A DNA stretch of 64,000 nt. It comes from Jaltomata sinuosa (Eukaryota > Streptophyta > Magnoliopsida > Solanales > Solanaceae). A program made the translations under genes and the position numbers. Location of the stretch: NCBI GenBank assembly GCA_003996215.1, contig QJPP01007587.1, positions 124,001 through 188,000 of the forward strand, read 5' to 3'. Shown piece by piece: positions 49,146 through 59,859 of the stretch; the stretch's first letter is position 1; each line of letters begins with the position of its first letter. The notes below the pieces were generated by a model. It saw only the letters and a list, made by a program, of their open reading frames with translations, did not search any database and had not been told where the DNA came from.

Positions 49146-49400
49146 ATGCAGACCACGTGTGAAATTCACCAAGGATTGTGTGCGTCGCACGTGCCTTCGC
49201 ATGAGCTAACAGAAACTTGTAGTGATTTCTGCTCTGAGGTGCGAAAGCTGGTGCGAACTGCACCAGCTGAAGTGCATGTTGCACCATGCTTCGCCCCTTA
49301 TATCAGTGAATTAGCAGCCTTTAACCATAGTGTGTGATGCCTCGTGCATTTCACACGTCAAGATCTGCACAGCGCATGCAAGACGCACAAGGAAACAATT
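49146..49400. promoter_or_regulatory. Internal palindrome section upstream of the extra ORF
   Basis: GTGCGTCGCAC (about 49179), GTGCGAACTGCACC and similar dyads resemble the LTR section of element C, in the same orientation. It ends about 90 bp before the extra ORF's start codon. Confidence 0.5.
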
Positions 49401-50196
49401 GGAACTTTTTGGTTCCTTGTTGTTCTTGTGTGTTACATATGTGATTTGTAGAGCAAGATCTGCGTTAAGCACTTGGCATCAAGCAACAACACCAATAAAC
49501 AACACTAGGGCCAAATAAAATATAACCAAACAAATCATTCGGGTACTCAGACTTCCCCGAATTCCATTAACACAATTCAAAATCAAAAGAAGAACTTAAC
49601 GACTTTCCTTAAGAAGGACGTTACCCCGTCTATAATTGGGAATATCAAACCTTCAATTAACAACTCAGGAGGCACAATCAACAACAACAATATCATATCC
49701 CCCACCAAGAACATCAGCCCAAATAGCAAAATCAATTTAATAGAACAAGGGCATAATGGTAGCAGCAATTTCAGCCCCAAACACAGATTTTTAACAAAAA
49801 CCTCATGAAGATGACGATTTGCCCTTAAGAATGACATCACCCAGTCTATCATAGGGCCCAATCATGCACCAACACAAGTGGGTTACTCAGACTTCACCCA
49901 AAACATGAATTTTCAAGGCTAAATACTACCACAAACAACATGCATCATCATAAGTTCAAGTTCTACCAAGTTAATCCTAAGCAAAATCACCAATATAACT
50001 CAAAATTGGGGACCTAAAATTTTTAGATCTCACCCAAAATCAACATGGAAGAATAAAAGAGTATGCTTCACAATATGAGTTCCTAATCATCATAGAAATA
50101 CATATTTAATATCAGAGAACTTACCACAAGTGAAGATTAAGACTAGGAGAGCAAAAATAAAAGCATTTGAAGGCCAACAATAGAGACCCAAGATTT

Positions 50197-50730
50197 TCAC
50201 CTAGAGAGAGATAATAATGACAAGTGGTAGAGCAGCGATGATGGGTTTAGAGTGAGAGAGGAGAAGATTTGGGAGAGTTTGAGGGATTTGTGGGAGAGTT
50301 TGAGAGAGAATTGTGAGAATTTTAGGAGAAAGTTGAAGAAAGAGAAGGAGGGTGGCAGTTTTAATAGAGGATAAAGAAAAAGAAAAGTCACCAGATCGGT
50401 CTCCGGGTTGGGTCGGTCAACGGTTAGGTCAAACAAAAATTTAAAATTTACCTTGGTGCACGGCGATGTGCAATTCGCACAAGCCCTTGTGTGCATCGCA
50501 TGTCGCTTCACACCAACCATTTTCATGCCCAAACTTGGCTCAATTATCTTCTATATGATGCGTTGGAGGTGCAATGCGCACAGTGGCTCGTGCGAAATGC
50601 ACAGTCCAGTGCACGTCACCTCCAACTTGATATTTTTCTTCCAACTCTTATGTTTTGGGGTGCGTCACCCTATGTGATGTGCACAATGACTTGTGTGGAA
50701 TGCACGGGGTTCTGCACGTCCCCTCTTTGC
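50197..50730 (-). promoter_or_regulatory. Internal promoter-like module of element C
   Basis: A palindrome section (50450-50730; GTGCAATTCGCAC, GGTGCAATGCGCAC, GTGCGAAATGCAC) is followed on the minus strand by a TATA-like TATTAAAA (50359-50366) and then a long C/T-rich leader with CTCTCTCACTCT words. A GTG|GTAAGT donor lies near 50123. This is the same order as the B and D LTR promoters. It lies between gag and the extra ORF and could drive the latter. Inference from layout only. Confidence 0.4.
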
Positions 50731-50984
50731 CTTATTATTCCACTTAATAATTTTTCTTCATCATGCATTCCTACAAACATATCAAAAACAACAAAGGTAA
50801 TAAAAATAAAGTAAAAACACTTGGGTTGCCTCCCAAGAAGTGCTTGATTTAACATTGCGTCTCGACGATATTACCTCATTCTTCAATCTTCACCACTCAC
50901 TCCACAAATCTTAGTGGCAATAGCCATGACATGACCATCATTTTTTGGTTTTGCAATGGTGTCACTAAGGAGTATCCTCTCCAT

Positions 50985-52259
50985 TCAAGGATTCATTTGG
51001 GTGGACAAGTGGTTCATTTGCATCTCGAGATACTTGATTGAGGTCGAGTGTGAGCTCACCATTTGGTGAAGCATTAACACCTCGCTCTTAAGCTTATTTG
51101 CCCCACCATTTGTCATCTCCACCTTCTTCAAGACTGAGGACAACATGTCTTCCATCTTTGATTGACTGGGGTTTCTCACGGCGGGTTGATACAAGGTGTC
51201 GGCTTTATTTGGAGGTGTATAGAGGTTCAAACTCCGGTGATTGTACCTATCACCATCTATTTCACAATGCCTCCAATTGTCTTCACTCTCTTTATCTTTT
51301 ATCCAACCTTGATTCTCATCCCTCGGGCGATAGTACTCGGGCCGCGAACTCACCGACAAGTAGCAAATCTTCCCATCCACAATGGTGAACACCTCATCAT
51401 CACTAGCCTTAAGCTTGAGCGTGCTCACGGCATTTACGCTCTTGGCATTACCAGCCCCCATTACATGCTTAGCCAACAAATCAACCTGCGTCATCATCTT
51501 AGCCATAGTTACATCTCTTTTTTCATCCTTGCCACACATTTCATTCATCAATATAGATGAGGTCAGCCCCGTGGGCACATCAACCTCCCTCGTGTGCCAA
51601 GCACGATTCATATTGGTCATTATTTCTAGAAGGGCTGAGGCTATTTCATATGGTTGATTCATGAAGGTACCACCTGCGAGGTTGTTGGCCACTGACTTAT
51701 TCATTGAATTCAAAGCTCTATAGAAGCTTTAGAGAAGTACATTATCCGGTAATCTGTGATTGGGACACAACAATAGTTTCTTTTTAAACCTCAACCATGC
51801 CTCATATAATGGTTCATCTTGGAGTTGACTAAAGTTGGTGATTTCACCCCTCAGTTGCATCATTAATGAGTGAGGAAAGAATCTCATCATAAATGCTTTG
51901 ACAAGACCAATTCATGTGGTGATTGAGCCTTCTGGAAGCTCCTCTAACCATGTTGTTGCTTCCCCCGTGAGGGAGAAGGGAAATAGGCGAAGCCGAATAG
52001 ATTCTTGAGGGATGTTGTGGAAGATGAAGGGTTGGCAAATATCTATGAAATTTTGAATGTGCCTATTGGCATCCTCATGTGCAGCCCCTCCAAATAACCC
52101 TTTCATTTGTATGAGATGGAGCATGGTACTCGTGACATGGAACACCGAGTTCCTAATCGTGGAAGGTAGGAAGATTGCACCTACTCCTCCTTGAATTTCG
52201 GGCTCGAGAGCCGCGTCCATGAATCCTTCAACACTTTTATTGTCGCCCACTTTACTCAT
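50985..52259 (-). pseudogene. Element C gag (425-codon frame with two nonsense changes)
   Basis: ATG at 52259 opens a single frame ending at 50985. It aligns with element D gag: FHVTSTMLHLIQMKGLFGGAA, SIRLRLFPFSLTGEATTWL, WLRFKKKL, FYRALNSMN and RAWHTRE have clear counterparts there. A TGA (51912-51914) falls where D has the Trp of SITTW, and a TAA (51729-51731) where D has the Gln of LMQTFYRALN. Apart from these stops the frame is intact. Gag would form the particle packaging the RNA. Confidence 0.85.
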
Positions 52260-52364
52260 GGGCTACCTGCTCAACCAATCAAAAACAACAAACAAAGTAA
52301 AAAAGCAAACAAAAACTCACAAAGTGATTTCAATAGTCAATCAAAAAGGCTACTCAAATACGAT

Positions 52365-52382
52365 TCTCCGGTAATGATGCCA
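52365..52382 (-). promoter_or_regulatory. Primer binding site of element C (decayed Athila type)
   Basis: Minus strand reads TGGCATCATTACCGGAGAA four bases inside the LTR, a decayed form of TGGCGCCGTTGCCGGGGA seen intact in element D. The changes are all C:G to T:A or G to A. Confidence 0.75.
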
Positions 52383-52386
52383 TTTT

Positions 52387-53892
52387 TGATAATGCTCAAG
52401 TAACACTCTCCATATGGAGATGAAGGCGATTGTTAAGCAAAACAAAATTTATAATTCCTGATAAGAGTTGGGGTTGATCCCACAGAGAATAGTAGAGTTG
52501 CCTAAAGGATTATCGTATATCAATCACCAATAGTGTCAATGTTCAAATAACAAGAAAAGTAAAAAGGGGGAAATTGGGGAATTGGGAATTCTGTCACAAT
52601 TCACAATTCAAGCAAAGAAATAAAGTAAATGTGGGTTCATATCAAGAGAGAGGACGACTAGAGGTATGCTTCTGATGGGACTCAAACACGGATCAAAATA
52701 CTTGCTCAATTACATAAATTCTTGCTAAACAATATGGGTAGCGTTGGTTTTAAGCATGAATGTTGATCTTTCAATCTCACAAACATATATACAATGGTCT
52801 TTGTTCAAGAACCATGGTTTTATCATCAACCAACCAACATAGGCTTGGGAAAGTCACACTATCTCTAGCTTAGACTCTTAAATGGGTGTTTTCGGTGAAT
52901 TGAGCTATTTCTAGCCTCAATATAAATGGAATTCCAAGTACTCACTAGTGAATTCTCATCCGAAATTATGAACCTCTTTCTCAAGCAAGAGCACAATCAA
53001 GTAATTTCAATCAATGTTTGCAACTATTAATTTTAAAGTTAAAACATGGAGAATTCACTAGACCCATATTAATTTAGTAATTATAAACACAAATAAGCAA
53101 GACCCATATCCATTAATCAAGTACCCATCATTCACATACCCCTAGACAAGGAGACTTAACCACTCATGCTAAAGGAATAAGAAGTAATACCAAGTGGGTG
53201 ATTCAAATTCCTTTTCATTAATGGAAGAAGTTTCCAATATCCAAGCTTAATTTACAAAACTATGGTGAATCCTAGGTTGAAGATGGAAAAAATTGAGTGA
53301 AACCCTCTATCTTGACTTGGGAGAGAAAACTTGTTTAACAATATTCCCAAAAACTATTCAAAACTGTCAAATCTATGCCTAAATTAGGTTTTAGAAGGTT
53401 CCTAAATCGTCACATAAAAGTGAACAAAAATGCCCTTCGGGAGCGGTGCGCCGCGACATGTATTTCACATATCTTGTTGTGCGCATCGCACAACTTTGCC
53501 TTAGCGGACTGGTAACTCCAACTGATCTTCGAGTGTTGTGCAAAGTGGGGTGCGGACCGTACCAAGCATTGTGCGTGTCGCACGACGGTCGCAACTCTTA
53601 GCAAATTCTTCTTCTTCTTTTGAGCTTCATGCGGAGGGAGGTGCGTACTGTACCAAGCATTATGTGTGTCGCACGACGGCCGCACCTTCCGGCAGAATCT
53701 TCATCTCACTTGATCAAATTCACTCTTCAACTCTTTTTAAGCTCTTTTGGGTTCAATTCCTTGTTTTCTACTTTTGACCAAGAGTACCTGCATTCACATC
53801 AATAAAGGCCATAAGAACCTCTAAATCTTATCAAAATATAGTAGTAATTCATGATTAAAGGCTCAATAAGTTGGTGGATTACCAACTTATCA
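52387..53892 (-). repeat. Element C 5' LTR
   Basis: 1506 bp, TGATAATG...CTTATCA, the partner of 43973-45477. The palindrome section is at 53440-53692, with GTGCGTGTCGCAC and GTGTGTGTCGCAC followed by ACGG.CGCAC. Confidence 0.9.
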
Positions 53893-54741
53893 CCTGGCGC
53901 GATCGCGCTAAAGGGGCAGGAGGAGTACTGATGAGATCGCGCTGGCCTAGCGCGATTGTGCTGAAGGAGCAACAGGGCACGTGCACAATCGCGGTGCCCC
54001 AGAGCGATGGCGGTGAAAAGGGAAAGCATCAAGGGCGCTATGGTGGTGCTCTAGCGCGATCGCGCTGAGCACTGCTCTACTGCAGAAATACCAGCAACAT
54101 GAGATAATTCCACTGGAGGTTCCGGGCATAATTGAAACTCGATACTCACAAACTAAATATGCAACTAGAGTGAAAATAATGTTTTGGACTCAACGGAATC
54201 GATAAAACTTCCATACGAGGTCGTTTGAAGGAATATTGACCCAAGTCAACACTTGCAAGTTCCAACAAAATATCTAAAATGAGCTCGGCTCAACTCGGAC
54301 CCGAACCAACCACCTTTCTTACCCAAACTCGATATTCTGAAGCTGATGAAATCATCAAATTTAGAATCTGATGCTCCGATCATCGAAAGTTGACCAAAGT
54401 CAAACTTCTAACTTTAACTGGCCTGAAATCTCAAAAAGTGAGATAGAATCATAGTGAAAGTTCTCAGGCCCCGACTAAAGGTCCAACTAGATCAAAATCT
54501 ATGTTTCAGATCTAATGAAACTGTCAAAATTTGATTCCGAGCATGTTTACTAAGAATGTTGACTGAAGTCAATGATTTTCTAAGTTTAAGCTCTAAAACA
54601 GACGGTCATAACGACCTAATGAACGGTCAGAGCACCAAATCACCGATCCCAGCAAGCCATAAATGACTTGGAGCCGCTACAGAAATGCTCTAACCGTACA
54701 AAGAAAGTAAAAACACAAAAATGACCGAAAAGGTCATTACA
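53893..54741 (-). repeat. Element B 5' LTR, upstream part with palindrome array
   Basis: Resumes CCTGGCGCGATCGCGCTAAAG exactly as in 35327 onward and runs to TTACA at 54741. The GCGCGATCGCGC array occupies about 53897-54066, now some 10 kb from its TATA box. Confidence 0.88.
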
Positions 54742-55687
54742 ATCACGAATCACAATTAATGAACTAATGGGGTTAAAAAATAATACATTTAATTATTTGT
54801 ACTTTAAAATTACTATGTTTTGAGATTTTTTTTAGTGTTTTATACTCTAAATTTTTTCTTAGTGTGAGGTACCTTTTGTTAAAAAAGAATTGGATATAAT
54901 TTGTACTTGAAAAACAAAAGGATTAATATTTCACATGTATATTAAAGATGATTTTATAATATAAAAAAAGAAGACAACTTCAAAGATAGGATAATTGATT
55001 CAACCTAAACATGTAGTTTTAGAGAGGTCAATATATCGGCTCCATGTTGATCATATACAAAAGTTTATACTTTATTATTTAATGTATAATTATTTAATTT
55101 AATTTTTATTTTAGGTTTATATCGAAATGAAATCCCCAAATACTAAGGTCGGAGTATTAGACTAAATTATACTTTGATGATCATATTTTGTAAAAGAGAA
55201 AAATATCAAATGCACCCTGAATTTATTCTGAAAAGTCAATTTCACACTCAAACTAATTTGATGACCTATTACACGTCTATTCTTGTTGAAAGTAAATTTC
55301 ATATTCCCCTCAAACGTACAAAGTCAATCACACAATTCAATGTGATTCACATGCGTATGAAAAATTAGTGCAATCCTACACGTGTAATTTTTATATTTTT
55401 ATATTTTTTTCCAACCATTTTGCCTTTATTTGCTCCCTTCATCCTTACTTGAATGATTTTTTTTTGTTTTTAAGAAGAACCACCAGTAATGTCATCCTCT
55501 TCTTCCTTCAGTATTGATACAAAAATTAGCATTGCCAAGCGTAATAACTTCACTCAATTTAATATCCTTTGCTATTCATCACGAAGCACACCACCATCAA
55601 AAATTACAATACCGTTATCACCTAATTACACCACCTATCATCAAGTATCACATACCATCACTACCACAAAAAATCACCATAGCTAAC
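54742..55687. other. AT-rich flank between elements B and D
   Basis: No gene. 55190-55380 carries words such as CACCCTGAATTTATTCTG and CACACTCAAACTAATTTGATG, a dispersed repeat pattern. 55489-55686 has a Ser/Thr-rich open frame without recognisable domains. Confidence 0.45.
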
Positions 55688-56968
55688 TGATAACGCTCAA
55701 AGTACCACTCCAATTACGAAGCGTAAGCGATCGTTGTCAAATATAGAACCCAACAAAGGTTGGGGTCGATCCCACAGAGAATATGGTGAAAGTTAAGTCT
55801 TTAGTGAATTAGTTGACTAATGGTCAATAGTTTTCGGTAAATAAAGGGGGGTGTAGGGTGATCAAAACGGAACAAAAACAATTAATAATTTATGAGAATA
55901 ATCAGTAGGAGAATGAACTAGGGAAGTGTTTACCATGGCATTGGTAACGATGTCGATCCTAATCTTAACCGGGTTCTTTCTATATGCGTATCACGATGTG
56001 ATTGAATTAACGGTATCGTCTAAACGTTTCTCAACCAAATAGACGAATTTACTTTTCAATTCTCTCGAACTTGAAAAGGTATGCTTTTAGATTTCAATCC
56101 TAAACATCAAGTAGATTAATCTAGTTACATCATTAATCATAAGACGAGAGTTGGTAGTCTCGAATCCTCGTCGTTAATCAAGTTTCCCGGTTTTAATCTC
56201 TTTACTCAAGCAAATTAAACCTAGGCATGTTCTAATGTTTGCAACCACTAGAAAACGTTAAATAATGAATGATTAACAACGTGACCACATATATATTTAA
56301 CCCGTCGCTACCCGGAATCTATATCGCTACTTTAGCCATGGCTCCCACAACCCTAGTTGTGGGAGGTTTAGTTAATCATGCTTGTAGAAGAATAGAAGAA
56401 AGTCATATTCATAATAAAGAAAAGAGATCCTTACAATGTAGTGAAAACAATCTTCAATTATTCCAAGAACAAGAAAACAAAGATCCCAAGAACAAATCAA
56501 GAACACGTTTTCAAGACAAGGAAAACGTGTTTCTTGCTCTCAAATCCTCTCCTAAAACTATTGGGAGAACTATTCTAAAAAGCTTGACAAATAAAATAAA
56601 CCTAACATAGGGTATTTATAGGAGTATAGGAAACAAATCCCAAAAATGTTAGGATTCCGCGTAGCGGACTGCCTAGGTGTGACGCCTTGGGCGACGGACC
56701 GTCACCACCTTGACGGCCCGTCACGGTGGCCGTCACCACTAGGCAGTGGTGCTTCCCCATCTTGACGCCTTGGGCTTGACGGTCCGTCACACGGACCGTC
56801 ACTCTTATCCAGAACGTCGTTTTGCCCGTATTTCCTTCCATTTCCATGTTTGTCTCCATTTCCTACAAATATAACATAAAACCATCAAAAACGACGACGG
56901 TTGTTTGAAAACGTACGATTGTTCTTAGTTAAAAGGAGTCGAAAGTGCCATAAAATGGCGGCACATCA
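55688..56968 (-). repeat. Element D 3' LTR
   Basis: 1281 bp. TATAAATA on the element strand at 56613-56620; palindrome array at about 56690-56802. The frame at 56269-56610 is present in both LTRs and is probably leader sequence, not a gene. Confidence 0.92.
56690..56802. promoter_or_regulatory. Palindrome array TGACGG-n-CCGTCA in element D left LTR
   Basis: CGACGGACCGTCA (56692), TGACGGCCCGTCA (56711) and TGACGGTCCGTCA (56777), then ACACGGACCGTCA. The 6-bp arms stay constant while the central base varies. TGACG is the core of plant TGA/bZIP sites. Lies about 70-180 bp upstream of the TATA box. Confidence 0.65.
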
Positions 56969-58668
56969 ACACCCTCAACTTAGACGTTCGCTTGTCCTCA
57001 AGCAACATAACATAAAGAAAAACAACACGACGACTCAACTAAGCAAACAAACTCGTGTCTCTAGCAACTCATGGTCATTCAACATCTTATTCAATTCTAA
57101 TTCAAGCTCCCTCGTAGCACACAAATATATGAAACGCTAACTTGCAAGGATCCAAACATGTCATTCCGATGTGATAGAACATTCTACAAACACACGCGCA
57201 GCTATCCTAACAATCAATAGACAATACAGAAATCTTGGTGCCCTCACCACAAAGAAATCCCACACACAAGGTTTGGGACTAGGTAAGCGCTCACACTCAC
57301 AAATGATTTCAAACAATGCACATGCGATGCCATAGGCTTGCCCTTACTATTCTATTTCAGTTCTTCAAAAAGCCGCTCAGGATCACTACAGGACTTGTTT
57401 TGGCTTGTAATGAGGCTTCAGGTGCAGGTAGGATTCATTTAGGGGTTAGTGACTAAGCCCTCCTTGGAACCACCGACGTCTTATTACCACATACTTTACT
57501 TTGTCCATCCTTATTCACCTTTTTATTTCCTTCTCTCTAGCTACAGGTGCGGCCTCTTTATTTTGACAATTCTTTTTATTACTTTTTCGATCTTTTTCAT
57601 CTCTTTTTTTTTCTTAGGCACACACCCGAATTTTCATTCTATTCACAACCAATCTTCTCCATCTTCTTTTTCTTATTATTCACCTCTATAGTAGCCACCC
57701 TCAACTTAGGCTGATTGCCTGGGTTGAGGTGCACGATGTCCATGGAAGGACCAGGGCCAAAACAGGGTTTACCTCTATGGTAGCCACCCTCAACTTAGGC
57801 TGATTGCCTGCGTTGAGGTGCACGATGTCCAAGGAAAGACCAGGGCCAAAATAGGGATTCAAAGTTAAACAGGAACGGTGACAGGTTATTGAAAGAATAA
57901 GATCAATTATGGCTCAAACAGGGATCAAAGGGATTATTTATATTTGGACGGTCTTTTAGGTTGAGTGGACTGCACACAAAAAGGGCCTGTGATCCTTTCC
58001 TAAGCAACCAACTTCGAACTCAACAAAATAGACCGGGCAAGTTCTAGATGCATGCACATAGTAAGAATTTATAACAATACGCTCACACACACTTTGCACC
58101 AAGAAACTATATCACTACCGACTATCAAGACAACAACTCGGCTTAAGCATATTTATTCCTATCATAATCACACAATGACATTCAAGGATCCAGACAGTCA
58201 ATCGTTTCAACATAAGCTCAAAACCAGAAAATTTTTAAAGGGGCTCCTTTTAGTCAAAGAAAAACGCCATGCTCATCACTATAGACACTAAAAAACAAAA
58301 ATTTAAAAATAACAACCTAAACATGCCGGTTCTACTAGATAGCACACCGGAGGGAAAAGAACTCGGCAACAAAAACCCTCGGTGGTGACTCACAGGTTTC
58401 CCCACACCCTCAACTTAGACTCATGCATTGTCCCCAATGTATCCATATGAAAGCTAAAAACTATGAGAGAAAGGAATACCTGTGAAGTCGATATGACTCA
58501 GATTCTGTAATGATGTTGGAGACCGCCAGGGTCTCCAAAACAGGAGAACTCGATGGAGTGTGTGCACGTGACAACCTCATGTTGCGTTTCAGCTTCTTCT
58601 TTTATTGGCTCCGCAGCTAGTCGCGACAACTTCTTCGCTCTTTCTTTGCAGATTCTCTTGCGGTGTTT
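56969..58668 (-). other. Element D 3' non-coding region and polypurine tract
   Basis: Minus strand ends TAAGTTGAGGGTGT beside the LTR, a polypurine-like tract. A block with TAGCCACCCTCAACTTAGG is tandemly duplicated near 57691-57850. No pol motif is seen anywhere. Open frames at 57449-57691 and 58052-58291 look like chance. Confidence 0.7.
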
Positions 58669-59859
58669 TCATTTCTTTGATCTATTTTCACCGCCTTCCT
58701 CTACACGTTTCCCTTCTCGCACCATCCTTCTCACAACAGCTAGAGTCTCGACCAAACCCTTCTCCTCAAGATACACATCCGCAGGAGCTTCCTCAATAAC
58801 CTTGACGACCGCGACCACCCTCATGTCACTTGGTTGCTTCATCAATTTAGACACATCGAACTTGACAGCTTCATTGTTTAGCCTGAAGGTCAGTTCATTT
58901 CTTTCCATGTCAACCAATACTCTTGCCATGGCTAGCAATGGTCGTCCCAAGATTATGGGAACTTCAAAATCCACTTCGCAATCCAAGATCACAAAATCAG
59001 CGGGGAAGATAAGCTTACCGATCTTTACTAGCACATCAGACAATATTCCCACGGGCCGCTTTACCGAACGGTCAGCCATCAACACTCTCATGGACGTTGG
59101 TTTAGGAGCTCCCAAACCCAATTGTTTATAGACTGCTAGCGGCATCAGGTTGATGCTAGCACCAAGATCGCACAAGGCTCTTCCGAAGCCGAGTTTCCCT
59201 ATAGTACAGGGAACAGTAAACGCACCTGGATCTTCCTTTTTGTCTACTAACGACCTTGAGGAAATAGCACTGCAGTGGTGGAGGTTGTCTTCCGGTTCAA
59301 AACTTACCGACCTTTTCTTTGTAATCAAGTCCTTCATAAACTTGGCATAACTGGGCATTTGTTCAAGCGCTTCCACCAATGGGATGTTTATTGATATTTG
59401 CTTGAGCATGGTCAGGAAATTTGGGAACTTACCATCTTCCGCTTTCTTCTTCAGGCGTTGTGGGAACGGAGGCGGTGGTCGAGGCATCATAGTTGGAAGC
59501 TTTTCAGCTTCCTTGCTTTTCTCCACGGGCTCTAGAGTAGCTTCCTCGACTTCCTTGTCATCCACGATCTCACCCTCTTGAGTCTGAATTACCAGATGTG
59601 ATTCCGGTAATATTTTTCCGCTTCTTGTGGTGATCGCCATACAACTCGCGTCATTCCTCGGGTTTTGAATCGTGTCACTCGGCAAGGTACATGTCTTCCT
59701 TGGGTTTAGAGATGCCGAGATTACGCCCACTTGCTGCTCCAATTGCTTAATCGAAGTGGAATGTGCCTCCACTATTTGACTCATGGCCGATAACTCAGTC
59801 CTTATCTCCTTCACCCCAGAGTCAGTCGATTCTACCTTCAGCAGCATCTTCGCCATCAT
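58669..59859 (-). CDS. Element D aspartic protease (C-terminal gag-pro)
   Basis: A 396-codon frame opening with MMAKMLLKVESTDSG. Residues 1-60 continue the gag C-terminus. A proline-rich stretch (about 126-134) follows. The retropepsin-like domain begins around 220, with LCDLGAS at 229-235 (catalytic Asp 231) and ILGRP near 303-307, the typical Athila-type protease. It is the 3' part of a gag-pro frame: upstream, a TAG at 59863-59865 and a frameshift near 59980 separate it from gag. The protease domain itself is unbroken. No RT follows; the frame ends at TGA 58669. Confidence 0.8.
   Translation of the reverse strand: MMAKMLLKVESTDSGVKEIRTELSAMSQIVEAHSTSIKQLEQQVGVISASLNPRKTCTLPSDTIQNPRNDASCMAITTRSGKILPESHLVIQTQEGEIVDDKEVEEATLEPVEKSKEAEKLPTMMPRPPPPFPQRLKKKAEDGKFPNFLTMLKQISINIPLVEALEQMPSYAKFMKDLITKKRSVSFEPEDNLHHCSAISSRSLVDKKEDPGAFTVPCTIGKLGFGRALCDLGASINLMPLAVYKQLGLGAPKPTSMRVLMADRSVKRPVGILSDVLVKIGKLIFPADFVILDCEVDFEVPIILGRPLLAMARVLVDMERNELTFRLNNEAVKFDVSKLMKQPSDMRVVAVVKVIEEAPADVYLEEKGLVETLAVVRRMVREGKRVEEGGENRSKK

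Larger units (their letters stand above)
43973..53892 (-). mobile_element. Element C: Athila-like Ty3/gypsy element with gag and an extra ORF, no pol
   Basis: LTRs 43973-45477 and 52387-53892 (about 1505 bp each) start TGATAATGCTCAAG and end ACTTATCA. Flanks CCTGA (43968-43972) and CCTGG (53893-53897) fit a 5-bp duplication of CCTGG present in the other B LTR. The polypurine tract beside the left LTR and the primer site beside the right put it on the minus strand. The interior has a broken gag and a broken ORF with a plant transposon-type domain. I find no protease, RT, RNase H or integrase, so it is non-autonomous. Confidence 0.88.
32686..54741 (-). mobile_element. Element B: degenerate Ty3/gypsy chromovirus, split by element C
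   Basis: LTRs at 32686-36210 and 41417-43972 plus 53893-54741 start TGTCAC[GA]ACCCGATTTCTC and end TTACA. The primer site inside the right LTR puts the element on the minus strand. Flanks ATCAT (32681-32685) and ATCAC (54742-54746) are a likely 5-bp target duplication with one change. The interior encodes gag, protease, RT, RNase H, integrase and a chromodomain in that order, the Tekay/Del-type chromovirus layout, all interrupted by stops and frameshifts. The LTRs differ visibly by substitutions and indels, so it is an old insertion. Element C later inserted into the 5' LTR. Confidence 0.88.

Noticed and set aside
50408..50814. Plus-strand frames of 89 and 107 codons with repeated Cys/His
   Set aside because: They translate the GTGCG/CGCAC palindrome section and are not related to zinc fingers.
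51098..51657. Plus-strand frames opposite element C gag
   Set aside because: Antisense shadows of gag; no domain.
58553..59131. 192-codon plus-strand frame
   Set aside because: Antisense to the element D protease, which has clear catalytic and flanking motifs.
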